From Pseudomonas putida (GTDB lineage: Bacteria; Pseudomonadota; Gammaproteobacteria; Pseudomonadales; Pseudomonadaceae): a stretch of DNA of 64,000 nt. The notes beneath the pieces were generated by a model. The model did not search any database. It had not been told where the DNA came from and saw only the letters and a list, made by a program, of their open reading frames with translations. The stretch spans positions 4,774,001-4,838,000 of the forward strand of contig NZ_CP066306.1 of assembly GCF_016406145.1 (NCBI RefSeq), written 5' to 3'. Every line of letters begins with the position of its first letter. Within the stretch, counting starts at the first letter, position 1. A program made the translations under genes and the position numbers. Positions 47,903-59,679 of the stretch are shown here, in pieces.

Positions 47903-49453
47903 ATGACTGCAAAGCCGCTGCTTACCGCCCTGCTTCCCTTGGTCAGCGACCTGTCCCGTGACCTGCCCGAAGAGGAACGCTACCGCCGCCTGCTGCAAGC
48001 CATGCGCGGCTTGCTGCCCTGCGATGCCGCTGCATTGCTGCGGCTCGATGGCGAATGGCTGGTGCCACTGGCTGTCGACGGTTTGTCTGCCGATACCCTG
48101 GGCCGGCGTTTCAAAGTAAGCGAGCATCCGCGCTTCCAGGTTTTGCTCAGCCGCGCCGAGCCCACCCGCTTTCCCAGCGACTCCCAGTTGCCCGACCCCT
48201 ATGACGGCCTGGTCAATGCCCACGACGTCGACCTTCACGTGCATGACTGCATGGGCTGCCCGCTGATGGTCGACGAGCGCCCATGGGGCCTGGTAACCCT
48301 CGATGCCCTCACCCCGGGCCAGTTCCAGAGCCTGGAGCTCGATGCCCTGCAAGCCTTCGCCAGCCTGGCAGCTGCCACCGTCACGGTGGCCGAACGCATA
48401 GAGCACCTGGCACTGCGCGCCGAGGATGAGCATCAGCGCGCCGAAATCTATCGCCAGGCCAGCGGCCAGGACAAAGAGCTGATTGGCCAAAGCCCGGCGC
48501 ACAAGCGCCTGCTGGATGAAATACGCCTGGTTGGCGGTAGCGACCTGACCGTGCTGATCACCGGCGAAACCGGCGTGGGCAAGGAACTGGTGGCCCAGGC
48601 CCTGCACCAGGCCAGCCACCGCGCCAACAAGCCCCTGATCAGCCTCAACTGCGCCGCGCTGCCCGACACGCTGGTGGAAAGCGAACTGTTCGGCCATGTG
48701 CGCGGGGCCTTTACCGGCGCCCACGGTGAGCGTCGCGGCAAGTTCGAACTGGCCAACGGCGGCACGCTGTTTCTCGACGAAGTGGGCGAACTGCCGCTGG
48801 CGGTGCAAGCAAAGCTGCTGCGGGTATTGCAAAGCGGGCAACTGCAGCGCCTGGGCTCAGACCGCGAACACACGGTAGATGTGCGCCTGATCGCAGCAAC
48901 CAACCGCGACCTTGCCGCCGAGGTGCGCAACGGCAACTACCGCGCCGACTTCTACCACCGCCTGAGCGTGTACCCGCTGCAGGTTCCGCCGCTACGCGAG
49001 CGTGGGCGCGATGTGCTGCTATTGGCGGGCTACTTCCTCGAACAGAATCGATCACGTCTGGGCCTGAACAGCCTGCGCCTGAGCAACGAAGCGCAATCGG
49101 CGCTTCTGGCTTACGACTGGCCCGGCAACGTGCGCGAACTGGAACACCTGATCGGTCGCTCAGCCCTCAAGGCGCTGGGCCAGCACCCGGACCGGCCACG
49201 CATCCTTACCCTGCAAGCCAGTGACCTGGACCTGCGTACCGTGGCGGGCGGGGTACAGGCACCCTCCCCTGCGCCCCTGCCGGCGCCGTCGCTGGCCGAA
49301 GGTGGCTTGCGCGAAGCTGTCGACGGCTACCAACGCCAGATCATCGATGCCTGCCTGCAGCGCCATCAGGACAACTGGGCCGCCGCCGCCCGCGAACTGG
49401 GCCTGGACCGCGCCAACTTAAACCGCTTGGCTCGGCGCCTGGGCCTGCGCTAG
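47903..49453 (+). CDS. norR: Nitric oxide-responsive sigma-54 activator NorR
   Basis: 516-residue bEBP: N-terminal GAF domain that senses NO, AAA+ domain with Walker A GETGVGKE, sigma-54 contact loop GAFTGA and the arginine-finger region, and a C-terminal Fis-type helix-turn-helix (NWAAAARELGLDRANLNRL). Controls the divergent hmp. GGAG ribosome site before the ATG. Confidence 0.96.
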   Translation: MTAKPLLTALLPLVSDLSRDLPEEERYRRLLQAMRGLLPCDAAALLRLDGEWLVPLAVDGLSADTLGRRFKVSEHPRFQVLLSRAEPTRFPSDSQLPDPYDGLVNAHDVDLHVHDCMGCPLMVDERPWGLVTLDALTPGQFQSLELDALQAFASLAAATVTVAERIEHLALRAEDEHQRAEIYRQASGQDKELIGQSPAHKRLLDEIRLVGGSDLTVLITGETGVGKELVAQALHQASHRANKPLISLNCAALPDTLVESELFGHVRGAFTGAHGERRGKFELANGGTLFLDEVGELPLAVQAKLLRVLQSGQLQRLGSDREHTVDVRLIAATNRDLAAEVRNGNYRADFYHRLSVYPLQVPPLRERGRDVLLLAGYFLEQNRSRLGLNSLRLSNEAQSALLAYDWPGNVRELEHLIGRSALKALGQHPDRPRILTLQASDLDLRTVAGGVQAPSPAPLPAPSLAEGGLREAVDGYQRQIIDACLQRHQDNWAAAARELGLDRANLNRLARRLGLR

Positions 49454-49637
49454 ACGCGTTTCCTACCAAAGGATTAACCCAGAAAGCCTCTGGTTGCTTT
49501 CCGTTGGGCTGCTATATCTCCCTTACCATCGGTAACAGGGCCGTTATACGACCGGGCTGCGTGCTACTGCACAAGCGGTTGCGCCAGCAGGATCGCCAAC
49601 GGTGCCCCTGTGTACCGCACACCAGCAGGGAGCATCC

Positions 49638-52600
49638 ATGGACAACATCGTCGTCGCCGACAAGCAAACCACCGTCGCCACCCAGAATGCCTGGGGCAAT
49701 ATCACGCTCAACAGCCCAGGCGTGGTGCAAATGCCCGTTGCGCCTGACCAGGTGGCAACCGTGACCCGGCGGGGTCAGGACCTGATCGTCACACTCAAGT
49801 CAGGGGAAAAGGTTACCGTCGGCAACTTCTTTGCCGTGGACCAGGCGGGTGTCGGCAGTGACATGGTCTTCGTCGGCGAAGATGGCACCCTGTGGCACGC
49901 CAACTACGATGCCGAAGCCTTCAGCGGTTTCACCTTCGAGGAAGTCGCCTCGCTCGATGAACTGGTCGCAGGCATCGGCGGCGCTGGCAGCGAAACCCCG
50001 ACCTGGGCGATTGCCGGGCTGAGCCTGCTGGGCGTTGGCGGCGCAGCCGCCGCCGCAGGCAGCGGTGGTGGAGGCGGTAGCAGCGGCGACGGCTCTGCGC
50101 CAGGCGACACCACGCCACCCGCCACGCCCATAGACCTGCTGGTTTCGCCCGATGGCCTGCGCCTGACTGGCCGCGGCGAGGTCGGTGCCACGGTGAATGT
50201 ACGCGACGGCGCCGGCAACCTGATCGGCAGCGGCACTGTGGGCACCGACGGCACCTTCACCGTGACCTTGAACCCACCCCAGGTCAATGGCGAAAGCCTG
50301 GATGTCAGTTTGACCGATGCTGCTGGCAACGTCTCGCAGCCGGGCAACGTGGCCGCACCGGATGCAACCGCCCCCCTGGCCCCCAGCGACCTGGCCGTCA
50401 ACGAGCAAGGAACCACACTAACCGGCCGCGCTGAACCCGGGTCCACCGTGCAAGTGCGTGCCGCCGACGGTACCGTGCTGGGTACCGCCGTGGCAGGTGC
50501 CGACGGCCTGTTCAGCATCACCCTGCAACCCCCGCAAACCGAGGGTCAGCCGCTGCAAGTCACAGCCAGTGACGCCGCTGGCAACACCTCACCCGCAACA
50601 GCCGTCAACGCACCCGATGACGGGGTCGGCAACCCGCCCGACACCACGCCGCCCGCACAACCGACCGACTTGGCCGTCAGCGCTGACGGCAGAGTAGTAA
50701 GCGGGCGTGCCGAACCAGGTAGTACTGTGCGCGTGCTCGCAGCGGACGGCACCACGGTACTGGGTAGCGTGGTCGTGGGCGCCAACGGTGCGTTCAGCAT
50801 CACCCTCGACCCACCGCTGGTCGACGGCGAGCAGTTACAGGTAACGGCCACCGATGCCGCCGGCAACACCTCCACTGCCGGCACCGTCACCGCGCCGGAC
50901 ATCGACACGGGCGGTGGTGACACCACTGCGCCAGCGCCCGCCAGTGGCCTGATCATCAGCGCCGATGGCCGTACAGTCTCGGGGCGCGGTGAAGCAGGAG
51001 CAACGGTAACCGTATCGAACGACCAGGGCCAGGTCGTGGGGACCGGGACGGTGCAGCCTGATGGCACCTTTACCCTGCAACTGACCCCGCCCGTGACCGA
51101 TGGCTCGTCGCTGCAAGTGACCTTGACCGATGCCGCTGGCAACGTATCAACGACAAGCCCGCTGACGGCACCGGACCTGGTAGCCCCCGGGCAACCGACC
51201 GGGCTGACGCTGAGCGATGGTCAAACGCTGACCGGCAATGCCGAACCCGGTGCACGGGTGCAAGTGCGCGACGCCTCCGGAGCCCTGATCGGCAGCGCTA
51301 TCGTCGGGCCGGACGGCAGCTTCAGCCTCACCCTCGACCCTGCCCAGGCCGACGGTGAAGCCTTGGCCATCACAGTCACCGATGCCGCCGGCAACAGCTC
51401 CGCACCACTGGCTTATACCGCCCCGGACATTACTGCCCCGGCCCTCATCACCGGCGTGGTGGTGGGCGCCGGCAGCGTCGTGATATCGGGCCGCGGTGAA
51501 GCGGGTGCCACAGTGCAAGTGCTGGATGCCGACGGCAATGTCATCGGCAGTGGCACCGTGGCAGCCAATGGCACCTTCCTGGTCGAACTGGATGCTCCGG
51601 TGGCTGCGGGCGAAAGCATCGTGCTGGTGCAAACCGATGCTGCCGGCAATCCGTCGCCTGAGCTCAGCATCATCGTGCCACAGACCCCCGTCCCGGAAGG
51701 CCCTGCCGGGGTGGTGGTAGCCCCCGATGGCTCGTCCGTCAGCGGCACCGCTCCGGCGGGCAGCCTGGTAGAGGTGCGCGATGCCCAAGGCAATGTGCTG
51801 GGCAGCGTGCAAGTGGGCAATGACGGCAACTTCACCGTCGCCCTTGATCCCGCTCAGGCTAATGGTGAGCTGCTCGATGTGGTGGCCTTGGACGCCGACG
51901 GCAACAGCTCACTGCCGACCCAGGTCGGCGCACCGGACATCACCCCGCCCAACCCGGCCAGTGATCTGCAACTGAGCGCCGATGGCGCTACCCTCACTGG
52001 CCGCGGTGAACCCGGGGCCAGCGTGCAGGTGAGCGATGCCCAGGGCACGGTGCTGGGCACTACAGTGGTCGGCGCGAACGGCGTCTTCACCCTCACACTG
52101 ACACCGGCCCAGTCCGATGGCCAGATGCTCGACGTGGTACTGCGTGACGCTGCGGGCAACACCTCGACCGCAACCCTGACCGCGCCGGACCTGGACGGGC
52201 CTCTGCAGCCTTCCGGGCTGGCCGTCGACAGCGCTGGCCTGCACCTGACCGGCCAGGGCCAGAGCGGCTCGATAGTCACTGTACGTGCGGCGGACGGTAC
52301 CGTGCTGGGCACCGCGACAGTCGGCGCCGACGGGCGCTTCGATGTCACCCTCGACCCGCCACAGCGCAATGGCGAAATCCTCACCGTGGAGGCTACCGAC
52401 AATCTCGGCAACAGTGCCGGCCCGGTCGACTTCACCGCACCAGACAGCACCCCGCCGCAACTCATCGGCAACCCGAGCATCGACGCCAGCGGTACCACCG
52501 TTACCGGCACCGGCGAACCGGGTGCCACCGTGATCGTGCGCAGCCCCGACGGCGCTATGCTGGGCAGCGTCGAGGTGGCTGGCGACGGCACCTTCGAACT

Positions 52601-53831
52601 TACCCTGGACCCTCCACAGACCAATGGCCAGGCCTTGACCGTGGAACAACGCGACCCGACCGGTAACGTGTCAGCAGCGGTCGACCTGCCTGCTCCGGAC
52701 AACGAGGCGCCCGACACCCCTACCGGCCTGGCCCTTTCCGCCGATGGCACCGTGGTTACCGGTAGCGGCGAACCCGGCGCGCAAGTGCGCGTCACCGGCA
52801 CTGGCGGCGCAGTATTGGGCACCGCCGTGGTGGAGGCCGACGGTAGCTTCCGGGTGAACATCGACCCACCTCAGCTCAACGGTCAGACGCTGTCCGTCAG
52901 CCAGGCGGACGCTGCGGGCAACACCTCCGCTGCCGACACCATAACCGCCAACGACCTCGAAGCACCGCAACCTGCACAAGGCCTGGGGCTGAGCGCAGAC
53001 GGTAGTGTGCTGAGCGGGCAGGGTGAGCCAGGCGCCACCGTAGAAGTGCGCGATGCCGGCGGGCAACTGCTGGGCGATGCCCAAGTGCAGCCCGACGGCA
53101 GCTTCACCGTGACCCTCGCACCTCCCCAGACCAACGGCGAAGTCCTGTCGGTAGTGCTTGTCGACGGCGGGGGCAATACCTCGCCATCGGCCACCTTCAC
53201 CGCTGACGATTCAACCGGCCCCGCCACGCCGACCGGCCTGCAAGTCAGTGCCGATGGCACAGCGCTGCAAGGCAACGGCGAGGTGGGCTCCACCGTAGAA
53301 GTGCGCAATGCCAACGGCGATCTGCTGGGCACGGTCGTGGTGCCGGTGGGCGGCAACTTCAGCGTGCCGCTGTCGCCGGCCCAACTGGATGGCCAGAACC
53401 TCGACGTCACCCTCACCGATGCTGCCGGCAACACCTCGACCGCAGCCCAGGCAACTGCGCCGGACCTCACACCGCCTGCACTGCCGACCGATGTAAGCGT
53501 CAGCCCGGACGGCACCACTGTGACCGGCAACGCACCCGGGGCCAGCTCGGTCACGGTGACCGACCCCAATGGCACTGTCGTCACCGTTGCAGTGAACGGC
53601 GATGGCAGTTTCAGCGTACCGCTGGATACCCCGCTTTTTCACCAATGGCGAGAGCCTGACCGTGGTGGTCAGCGACGCAGCCGGCAACGACTCTGGCGCA
53701 TCGACCGTCACCGCGCCGGATACCACCCCGCCCGCTGCGGCGACCGACATCACGGTCAGCCCGGATGGCGGCTTTATCGGTGGTACGGCCGAACCCGGCA
53801 CCACCATCATCGTTCGCGACGGCACCACTGA
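49638..53831 (+). CDS. lapF first open segment (N-terminus and about 14 repeats)
   Basis: In-frame portion up to the T run at 53635-53639; the codons after that to the stop at 53831 are out of the true frame (product ends in R/G-rich sequence unlike the repeats). If translated as it stands, the protein would lack the C-terminal secretion signal and would not be exported. Confidence 0.75.
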   Translation: MDNIVVADKQTTVATQNAWGNITLNSPGVVQMPVAPDQVATVTRRGQDLIVTLKSGEKVTVGNFFAVDQAGVGSDMVFVGEDGTLWHANYDAEAFSGFTFEEVASLDELVAGIGGAGSETPTWAIAGLSLLGVGGAAAAAGSGGGGGSSGDGSAPGDTTPPATPIDLLVSPDGLRLTGRGEVGATVNVRDGAGNLIGSGTVGTDGTFTVTLNPPQVNGESLDVSLTDAAGNVSQPGNVAAPDATAPLAPSDLAVNEQGTTLTGRAEPGSTVQVRAADGTVLGTAVAGADGLFSITLQPPQTEGQPLQVTASDAAGNTSPATAVNAPDDGVGNPPDTTPPAQPTDLAVSADGRVVSGRAEPGSTVRVLAADGTTVLGSVVVGANGAFSITLDPPLVDGEQLQVTATDAAGNTSTAGTVTAPDIDTGGGDTTAPAPASGLIISADGRTVSGRGEAGATVTVSNDQGQVVGTGTVQPDGTFTLQLTPPVTDGSSLQVTLTDAAGNVSTTSPLTAPDLVAPGQPTGLTLSDGQTLTGNAEPGARVQVRDASGALIGSAIVGPDGSFSLTLDPAQADGEALAITVTDAAGNSSAPLAYTAPDITAPALITGVVVGAGSVVISGRGEAGATVQVLDADGNVIGSGTVAANGTFLVELDAPVAAGESIVLVQTDAAGNPSPELSIIVPQTPVPEGPAGVVVAPDGSSVSGTAPAGSLVEVRDAQGNVLGSVQVGNDGNFTVALDPAQANGELLDVVALDADGNSSLPTQVGAPDITPPNPASDLQLSADGATLTGRGEPGASVQVSDAQGTVLGTTVVGANGVFTLTLTPAQSDGQMLDVVLRDAAGNTSTATLTAPDLDGPLQPSGLAVDSAGLHLTGQGQSGSIVTVRAADGTVLGTATVGADGRFDVTLDPPQRNGEILTVEATDNLGNSAGPVDFTAPDSTPPQLIGNPSIDASGTTVTGTGEPGATVIVRSPDGAMLGSVEVAGDGTFELTLDPPQTNGQALTVEQRDPTGNVSAAVDLPAPDNEAPDTPTGLALSADGTVVTGSGEPGAQVRVTGTGGAVLGTAVVEADGSFRVNIDPPQLNGQTLSVSQADAAGNTSAADTITANDLEAPQPAQGLGLSADGSVLSGQGEPGATVEVRDAGGQLLGDAQVQPDGSFTVTLAPPQTNGEVLSVVLVDGGGNTSPSATFTADDSTGPATPTGLQVSADGTALQGNGEVGSTVEVRNANGDLLGTVVVPVGGNFSVPLSPAQLDGQNLDVTLTDAAGNTSTAAQATAPDLTPPALPTDVSVSPDGTTVTGNAPGASSVTVTDPNGTVVTVAVNGDGSFSVPLDTPLFHQWREPDRGGQRRSRQRLWRIDRHRAGYHPARCGDRHHGQPGWRLYRWYGRTRHHHHRSRRHH

Positions 53832-56800
53832 CCTGGGCACCGCAACCGCCGGGCCGGACGGCACCTTCGTTGTCGAAGTCGACCCACCCCTGGTTTCCGG
53901 CGACACCGTGCAGGTAGTGGTCCGAGACGACGGTGGCAACGAGACCACGGTCGACGTGGCCGGGCCAGACGGCACCGAAGTCGCTACACCAACCGCCCTG
54001 ACCATCAGTGCCGACGGCTTCCTCCTGACTGGCGAAGGCACCGTGGGCTCGCTTATCACCGTGACCTCCGGCGGCACCACACTGGGCACCGCGACGGTCG
54101 GCAGCGACGGCATTTTCCGAGTGTTCTTCAGCGACGCCCAGCTCAATGCCCAGACCCTGCAGGTCAGCGCACGCCTTACAGCCGGGGGTAAACCCTCGGT
54201 ACCAGCCACCATCGTTGCAGAGGACAGCACCGCGCCGGATGCTCCCACCCAGCTTGCCCTCGACCGCAGTGGCAGCACCCTTATCGGCAAGGGCGAGGTG
54301 GGCGCGACCGTACGCGTGGTGGATGCCCAAGGTACCGAGCTGGGCACTGCCACCGTTGGCAGTAACGGGTTGTTCAGCGTCAGCCTGACCCCCCCGCAAG
54401 CCAATGGCCAGAACCTTACCGTTACCCAGAGCGACGCCGCGGGCAATACCTCGCTCGCCGCAACCTTGCAGGCGCCTGATCTGCAAGCGCCTGATGCTGT
54501 CACCGGCCTGAGCCTGAACAGCGCGGCAACCGTAGTCAGCGGCCAGGGTGAGGCGGGCGCGACGGTGACCGTACGCGATGCCAGTGGCGCGATACTGGCC
54601 ACAGGTACCGTCAACCAGAGCGGCCAGTTCCAGGTCACCCTGCCAAATGCACAGACCACCGGCAGCGCCTTGCAGGTCACCCTTAGCGATGCCGCTGGCA
54701 ATGTGTCTGGCCCGGCGAGCCTGGCAACACCGGACCGCACGCCCCCGGCTGCGGTCGACAACCCGGTGCTCAGCGCCGACGGCAAACAGCTGTCTGGCAG
54801 CGGTGAAGCCGGCGCCACCGTGCAGGTGCGCAACGCTGCCGGCACCGTGGTCGGCACCGCGACCGTGGGCGCCGATGGCCGGTTTACGGTCACCTTCGAT
54901 ACCCCACAGGCAACCGGCCAGGCCATCGGCGTGAGCCAGGTGGATGCAGCGGGTAACACTTCCCCTGCTGTCACCCTCAGTACACCCGACCTCACCCCAC
55001 CAGCCCCACTGAGCAATGTGGTGCTCAACAACAATGGCCTGACCCTCACCGGCCTGGGTGAAGCGGGTGCCAGCGTGACCGTGCGCGGCCCCGATGGCAC
55101 CATCATTGGCACAGGCGTGGTGGCCGCCAACGGCAGCTTCACCCTCACCCTGACCAGTGCGCAACTTAACGCTCAGAACTTGAGCGTGACCCAGACCGAC
55201 GCGGGCAACAACACATCACCTCCTGTTGCAGTAACAGCGCCGGACTTCACCCCACCGGCGGCGCCGGCCGCCCTCGCCCTGGCCGGTACCGGCCTGCAGC
55301 TGAGCGGCAGCGCCGAAGCAGGCAGTACCGTGACCGTGCGTGATGCCGCAGGCAATATCCTGGGCACCGCCGTGGCCAGCAGCAATGGCACCTTCCAGGT
55401 CACCCTGAGCAGCGCCCAGACCAACGGCCAGATCTTGCAGGTTACCGCCACAGATGCCGCAGGCAACGTGTCGCCTGCTGCACCTTACACCGCTGCCGAT
55501 ACCACACCGCCCACCGCCGTCGCCAACCTGGCCGTCGCTGCCGACGGCGCCAGCCTTACAGGTACTGGCGAAGCCGGCGCCACGGTCACCGTGCGTGCGC
55601 CCGACGGCACCTCGCTGGGGACCGCCACGGTCGGCAGCGATGGCCGCTTCACCGTAGCGCTCAGCCCTGCGGCAACCGCCGGCGACAGCCTCAGCGTGAC
55701 CCAGGCCGATGCCGCGCAGAATGCCTCGCCGGCACAGACCGTGACCGCGCCGGGCAACCTGGCACCGGACATTCCGGACAACCTGACGCTCTCAGCCGAT
55801 GGCCTGGTGGTTACCGGCAATGCATCCCCTGGTAGCACCGTCAATGTGTATGGCCCTGACGGCGTGCTGTTGGGCACTGCGCCAGTGGGCAATGACGGCA
55901 GTTTCACGGTCAACCTCGACAGCGCCCAGGCCAACGGCGAAGTCTTGCAGGTCAATGCCGTGGGCACCGATGGCAGTGCTTCGCTGCCTGCGACCTTGCA
56001 GGCACCGGACACCACCGCCCCGCAACCGCTGACCAACCTGGTGCTGAGCAGCGACGGCCTGACGCTCACTGGCCGAGGTGAGCCGGGCGCCACAGTCACC
56101 GTGATCGGCGAAGGCGGTGTCGACCTGGGCACCGCCGTGGTCGATGCCAGTGGTAACTTCAGCATTGGCCTGAGCACCGCACAGATCAATGGCGAACAGC
56201 TCAGTGCACAGCAGACCGACGCAGCGGGCAACGAGTCCGACAGTGTCAGCCTGACTGCGCCCGACCGTGTGGCACCTGATGCTGCCGGCAACCTGGCATT
56301 TGCCGGCGGCGGCAGCTTGCTCAACGGTACCGGCGAGGCCGGCAGCACCGTCAAAGTGCTGGCTGCCGATGGCAGCACACTGGGCAGCGCTGTGGTCCGC
56401 GCCGACGGTACCTTCCAGGTCACCCTCAGCGCGCCGCAGGCCAACGGCCAGCAGGTGCAAGTGATACTGACCGATGCCGCCGGCAACCAGTCCGACCCCA
56501 GCGCCATCATTGCAGCCGATACCACTCCACCGGCCGCCCCCACTGAGCTTGCGATTTCCAGCGACGGGGTTACCCTGACCGGCCGCGGCGAGCCCGGCGC
56601 GCAGGTCAGCGTCAGCAACGCGCAGGGCGACGAAATCGGTACGGCAGTGGTCGATGCCAGCGGTAACTTCACCGTCACCCTCAACCCGGCGCTGGGCAAC
56701 GCCGAACTGCTCAGCCTCAGCCAGGCCGACGCAGCCGGTAACGTGTCGGCAGTCGCCACGTTGCAAACGCCTGACTTCACGCCGCCGGCCATCCTCACCG

Positions 56801-59330
56801 AGGTTGACATCAATGCCGATGGCAGTGTGGTCACCGGCCTTGGCGAACCGGGCGCTACCGTCACGGTGACCAATGCCGCAGGCGTAGTGCTCGGTTCGGC
56901 CACTGTGCTCGCCGATGGCAGCTTCTCTGTGGAACTGGCGCCAGCCCAGATCAACCAGCAAGTGCTGTCGGTACAACAGGCCGACCCACCCGGCAACATC
57001 AGCGCGCCGGTCACGATCGATGCACCCGACCTCACGCCACCTGCACCGGCAACCGAACTGCGCCTCAATGCTGCCGGCGATCAGCTAAGCGGCGTCGGCG
57101 AAGCAGGCACCACGGTACGGGTGTACCTGGGCACCACTGAAATCGGCACCGCCACGGTGGATGCCGACGGTACCTTCGTGGTTGACCTCAGCTCGCCGCA
57201 GCTCAATGGCCAAACCCTTCAGGTAACCCTGACAGACGAGAGCGAAAACATATCGCCCATCAGCTCGGTCACCGCGGTCGATACCACGCCCCCGGCCACC
57301 GTTGTCGCGTCGCTCAACGACAGCGGCACCCAGCTGATCGGTAGCGGCGAAGCGGGGGCACGCATTACGGTGATGAACGACCGTGGCGACATGGTCGGCC
57401 AAGGCGTGATCGATCCTGACGGCACCTTCGTGCTTGACCTGACAACCCCACAGATCGACGGCCAGGTACTGACCGTCGTCGCTCAGGACGTCACCGGCAA
57501 CCCCTCCGCGCCATTCGAAGTGACCGCACCGGACTTGGTGCCACCAGCGCAACCTGCCGACTTGGCGCTGGACCCGACGGGCACGCTGCTGATCGGTAGT
57601 GCCGAACCCGGCAGTACCATCACCGTGCGTGGCCCGGACAACATCATTGTCGGCACCGTCCAGGCCACCGAAGACGGCACCTTCAGCGTCACGTTGAGCC
57701 CGGCGCAGAACAACGGCCAATTGCTGACCGTGGTCGCCACCGATGAGGCGGGCAACGCCTCGCTGCCTGCCACCTACCAGGCTGCCGACACGTCACCACC
57801 TGCTCTGGTCACCAACCTGGCAATCAATACCGACTACGACGTGCTGACCGGGCGCGGTGAGCCTAACGCCACAGTGACTGTCAGCCTTGCAGGCAATGTG
57901 ATTGGCACCGGCGTGGTCGATGCCAACGGTAACTTCTCCATCGAACTCGAACCCGCACCTGGCTCGGTCGCGACATTGGCTGTGACCCAAAGCGACGGTA
58001 CCAATACCTCGGCAGTGCAGACCTACATCACCCCGCTTATCCCACCACCAGCGCCCCCCACCAATGTGGTGCTGGACGCCGATGGCCTGACCCTCACGGG
58101 TAACGCCACCAGCGGGGCGTCCATCCGTGTCTATGACGATGAGGGCAATTTGATCGGCACGGGTGCAGCGGACCTCAACGGCGACTTCAGTCTCCAGCTC
58201 GACAGCGCCCAGTTGAATGGGCAATCGCTCTCGGTCACTGCCGTGGCTCTGGTGGGCGGTGAATCGCAGCCGGTATTCGTGCAGGCAACCGACACCACGC
58301 CGCCGGCCAACCCGGTGGTCACGGCGCTGTCCGCCAATGGCCTGGTGCTTACCGGGACCGGTGAAGCCAATGCCACGGTCACCGTGCGTGATGCCAGTGG
58401 CAATGTGCTCGGCACCGGCGTAGTCAACGCTGGCGGCGTGTTCAGCATCAACCTGGCCAGCGCGCAGCTCAACGGCCAGGTACTCGGTGTGACGCAGGTC
58501 GACGTTGCACAGAATACCTCGGGCAGTACCAGCTATACCGCACCGGACACACAGGCGCCGACTGCACCGACCAGCCTTGCCGTGACCGGCGCAGGCACCG
58601 TACTGACCGGCGTCGGCGAGCCCGGCGCGACAGTCACCGTTACCGGCCCGGGCGGTCCGTTGGGCAGCGCCGTGGTACAACCCGACGGCAGCTTTACCGT
58701 CACCCTCACCAGCACGCAGAACGACGGGCAGTTGCTTACCGTGCGTCAGTCCGATGCCGCCGGCAACCAGTCCGGCAGCGCCAGCATCACAGCACCGGAC
58801 ACCACGCCACCCGCCGCGCCAGTGGCCGCCATCAACGCCAACGGCACCACGGTAAGCGGCTCTGGCCAGATCGGCAGCACCGTCACCGTGCGCAACACTG
58901 CAGGCACCGTGCTGGGCACCGCCATAGTGGGCAGCAACGGCCTGTTCGTGGTCAGCCTGGCGGCGGCGCAAATCGACAACCAGGCCCTGACTGTCACCTT
59001 GACCGATGCCACCGGCAACACCTCGACCGGCACCGCACTGACCGCTCCAGACCTCACCCCGCCAGCGCTCGCCAGCAACCTGGTGATCAGCGCCGACGGC
59101 AGCACCCTGACCGGCAGCGGCGAGCCTGGCGCCACGGTCACGGTGCGCAGCTCCACCGGCACGGTCCTGCAAACCGGCACGGTGCAGCCCGACGGCACCT
59201 TCTCCGTAACCCTGACCCCTGCCCAGGACAACGGCCAGACACTGTCGGTATCGCTCACCGACCCACGCAACAACGTCTCCGGCAACGTCAACATCACTGC
59301 GCCGGACGTCGACGCCAACGCACCGGTGAT
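50110..59330 (+). repeat. About 36 tandem Ig-like repeats in lapF
   Basis: Protein-level repeats of about 85 residues. The pattern is T-x-P-P-x-x-P-x-x-L at the start, then G-x-G-E-x-G-A-x-V-x-V and D-G-x-F-x-V-x-L. Each repeat ends in V-T-x-x-D-A-A-G-N-x-S. DNA-level similarity is high, so repeat number may vary by recombination. Confidence 0.85.
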
Positions 59331-59679
59331 CGCCAGCGACAACCTGGCCACCGCCACCGTCAACCTGGCACCGGTTGTCGCCACGCAGACCTACACCGAC
59401 AGTTTCACCACACTGCTGGCGGGCTTCAGCAAGACCTACACCTGGACCGTCGACGCCGGCACCACGGCGGACCCGACCCTGACGCTGACCACCAGCAGTG
59501 CCCTGGCCCTGCTCGACAACGCCACCTTCACCCTGCAGGTAAAAGACGCGTCCGGGGCCTGGGTGACTTTGGCTACCGGTAACAGCCTGGGCCTGCTAGA
59601 CCTGATTCTGCTTCCCCTGGGCCAGGGGGTGCAGGTCGACATCGGCGAACTGCAGGCCGGTGAATGGGGGACCGCCTGA
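53636..59679 (+). CDS. lapF second open segment (about 22 repeats)
   Basis: Continuous repeat coding from FTNGESLTVVVSDAAGN to GELQAGEWG, then a stop created by the missing G. It has no start codon of its own with a ribosome site, so it would be made only from a repaired reading frame. Confidence 0.7.

Noticed and set aside
53211..55148. Long minus-strand ORFs opposite lapF (also 51.9-52.9, 55.5-57.1 and 57.8-59.2 kb)
   Set aside because: Antisense reflections of the repeat DNA, Val/Ala/Pro/Ser-rich, no start signals.
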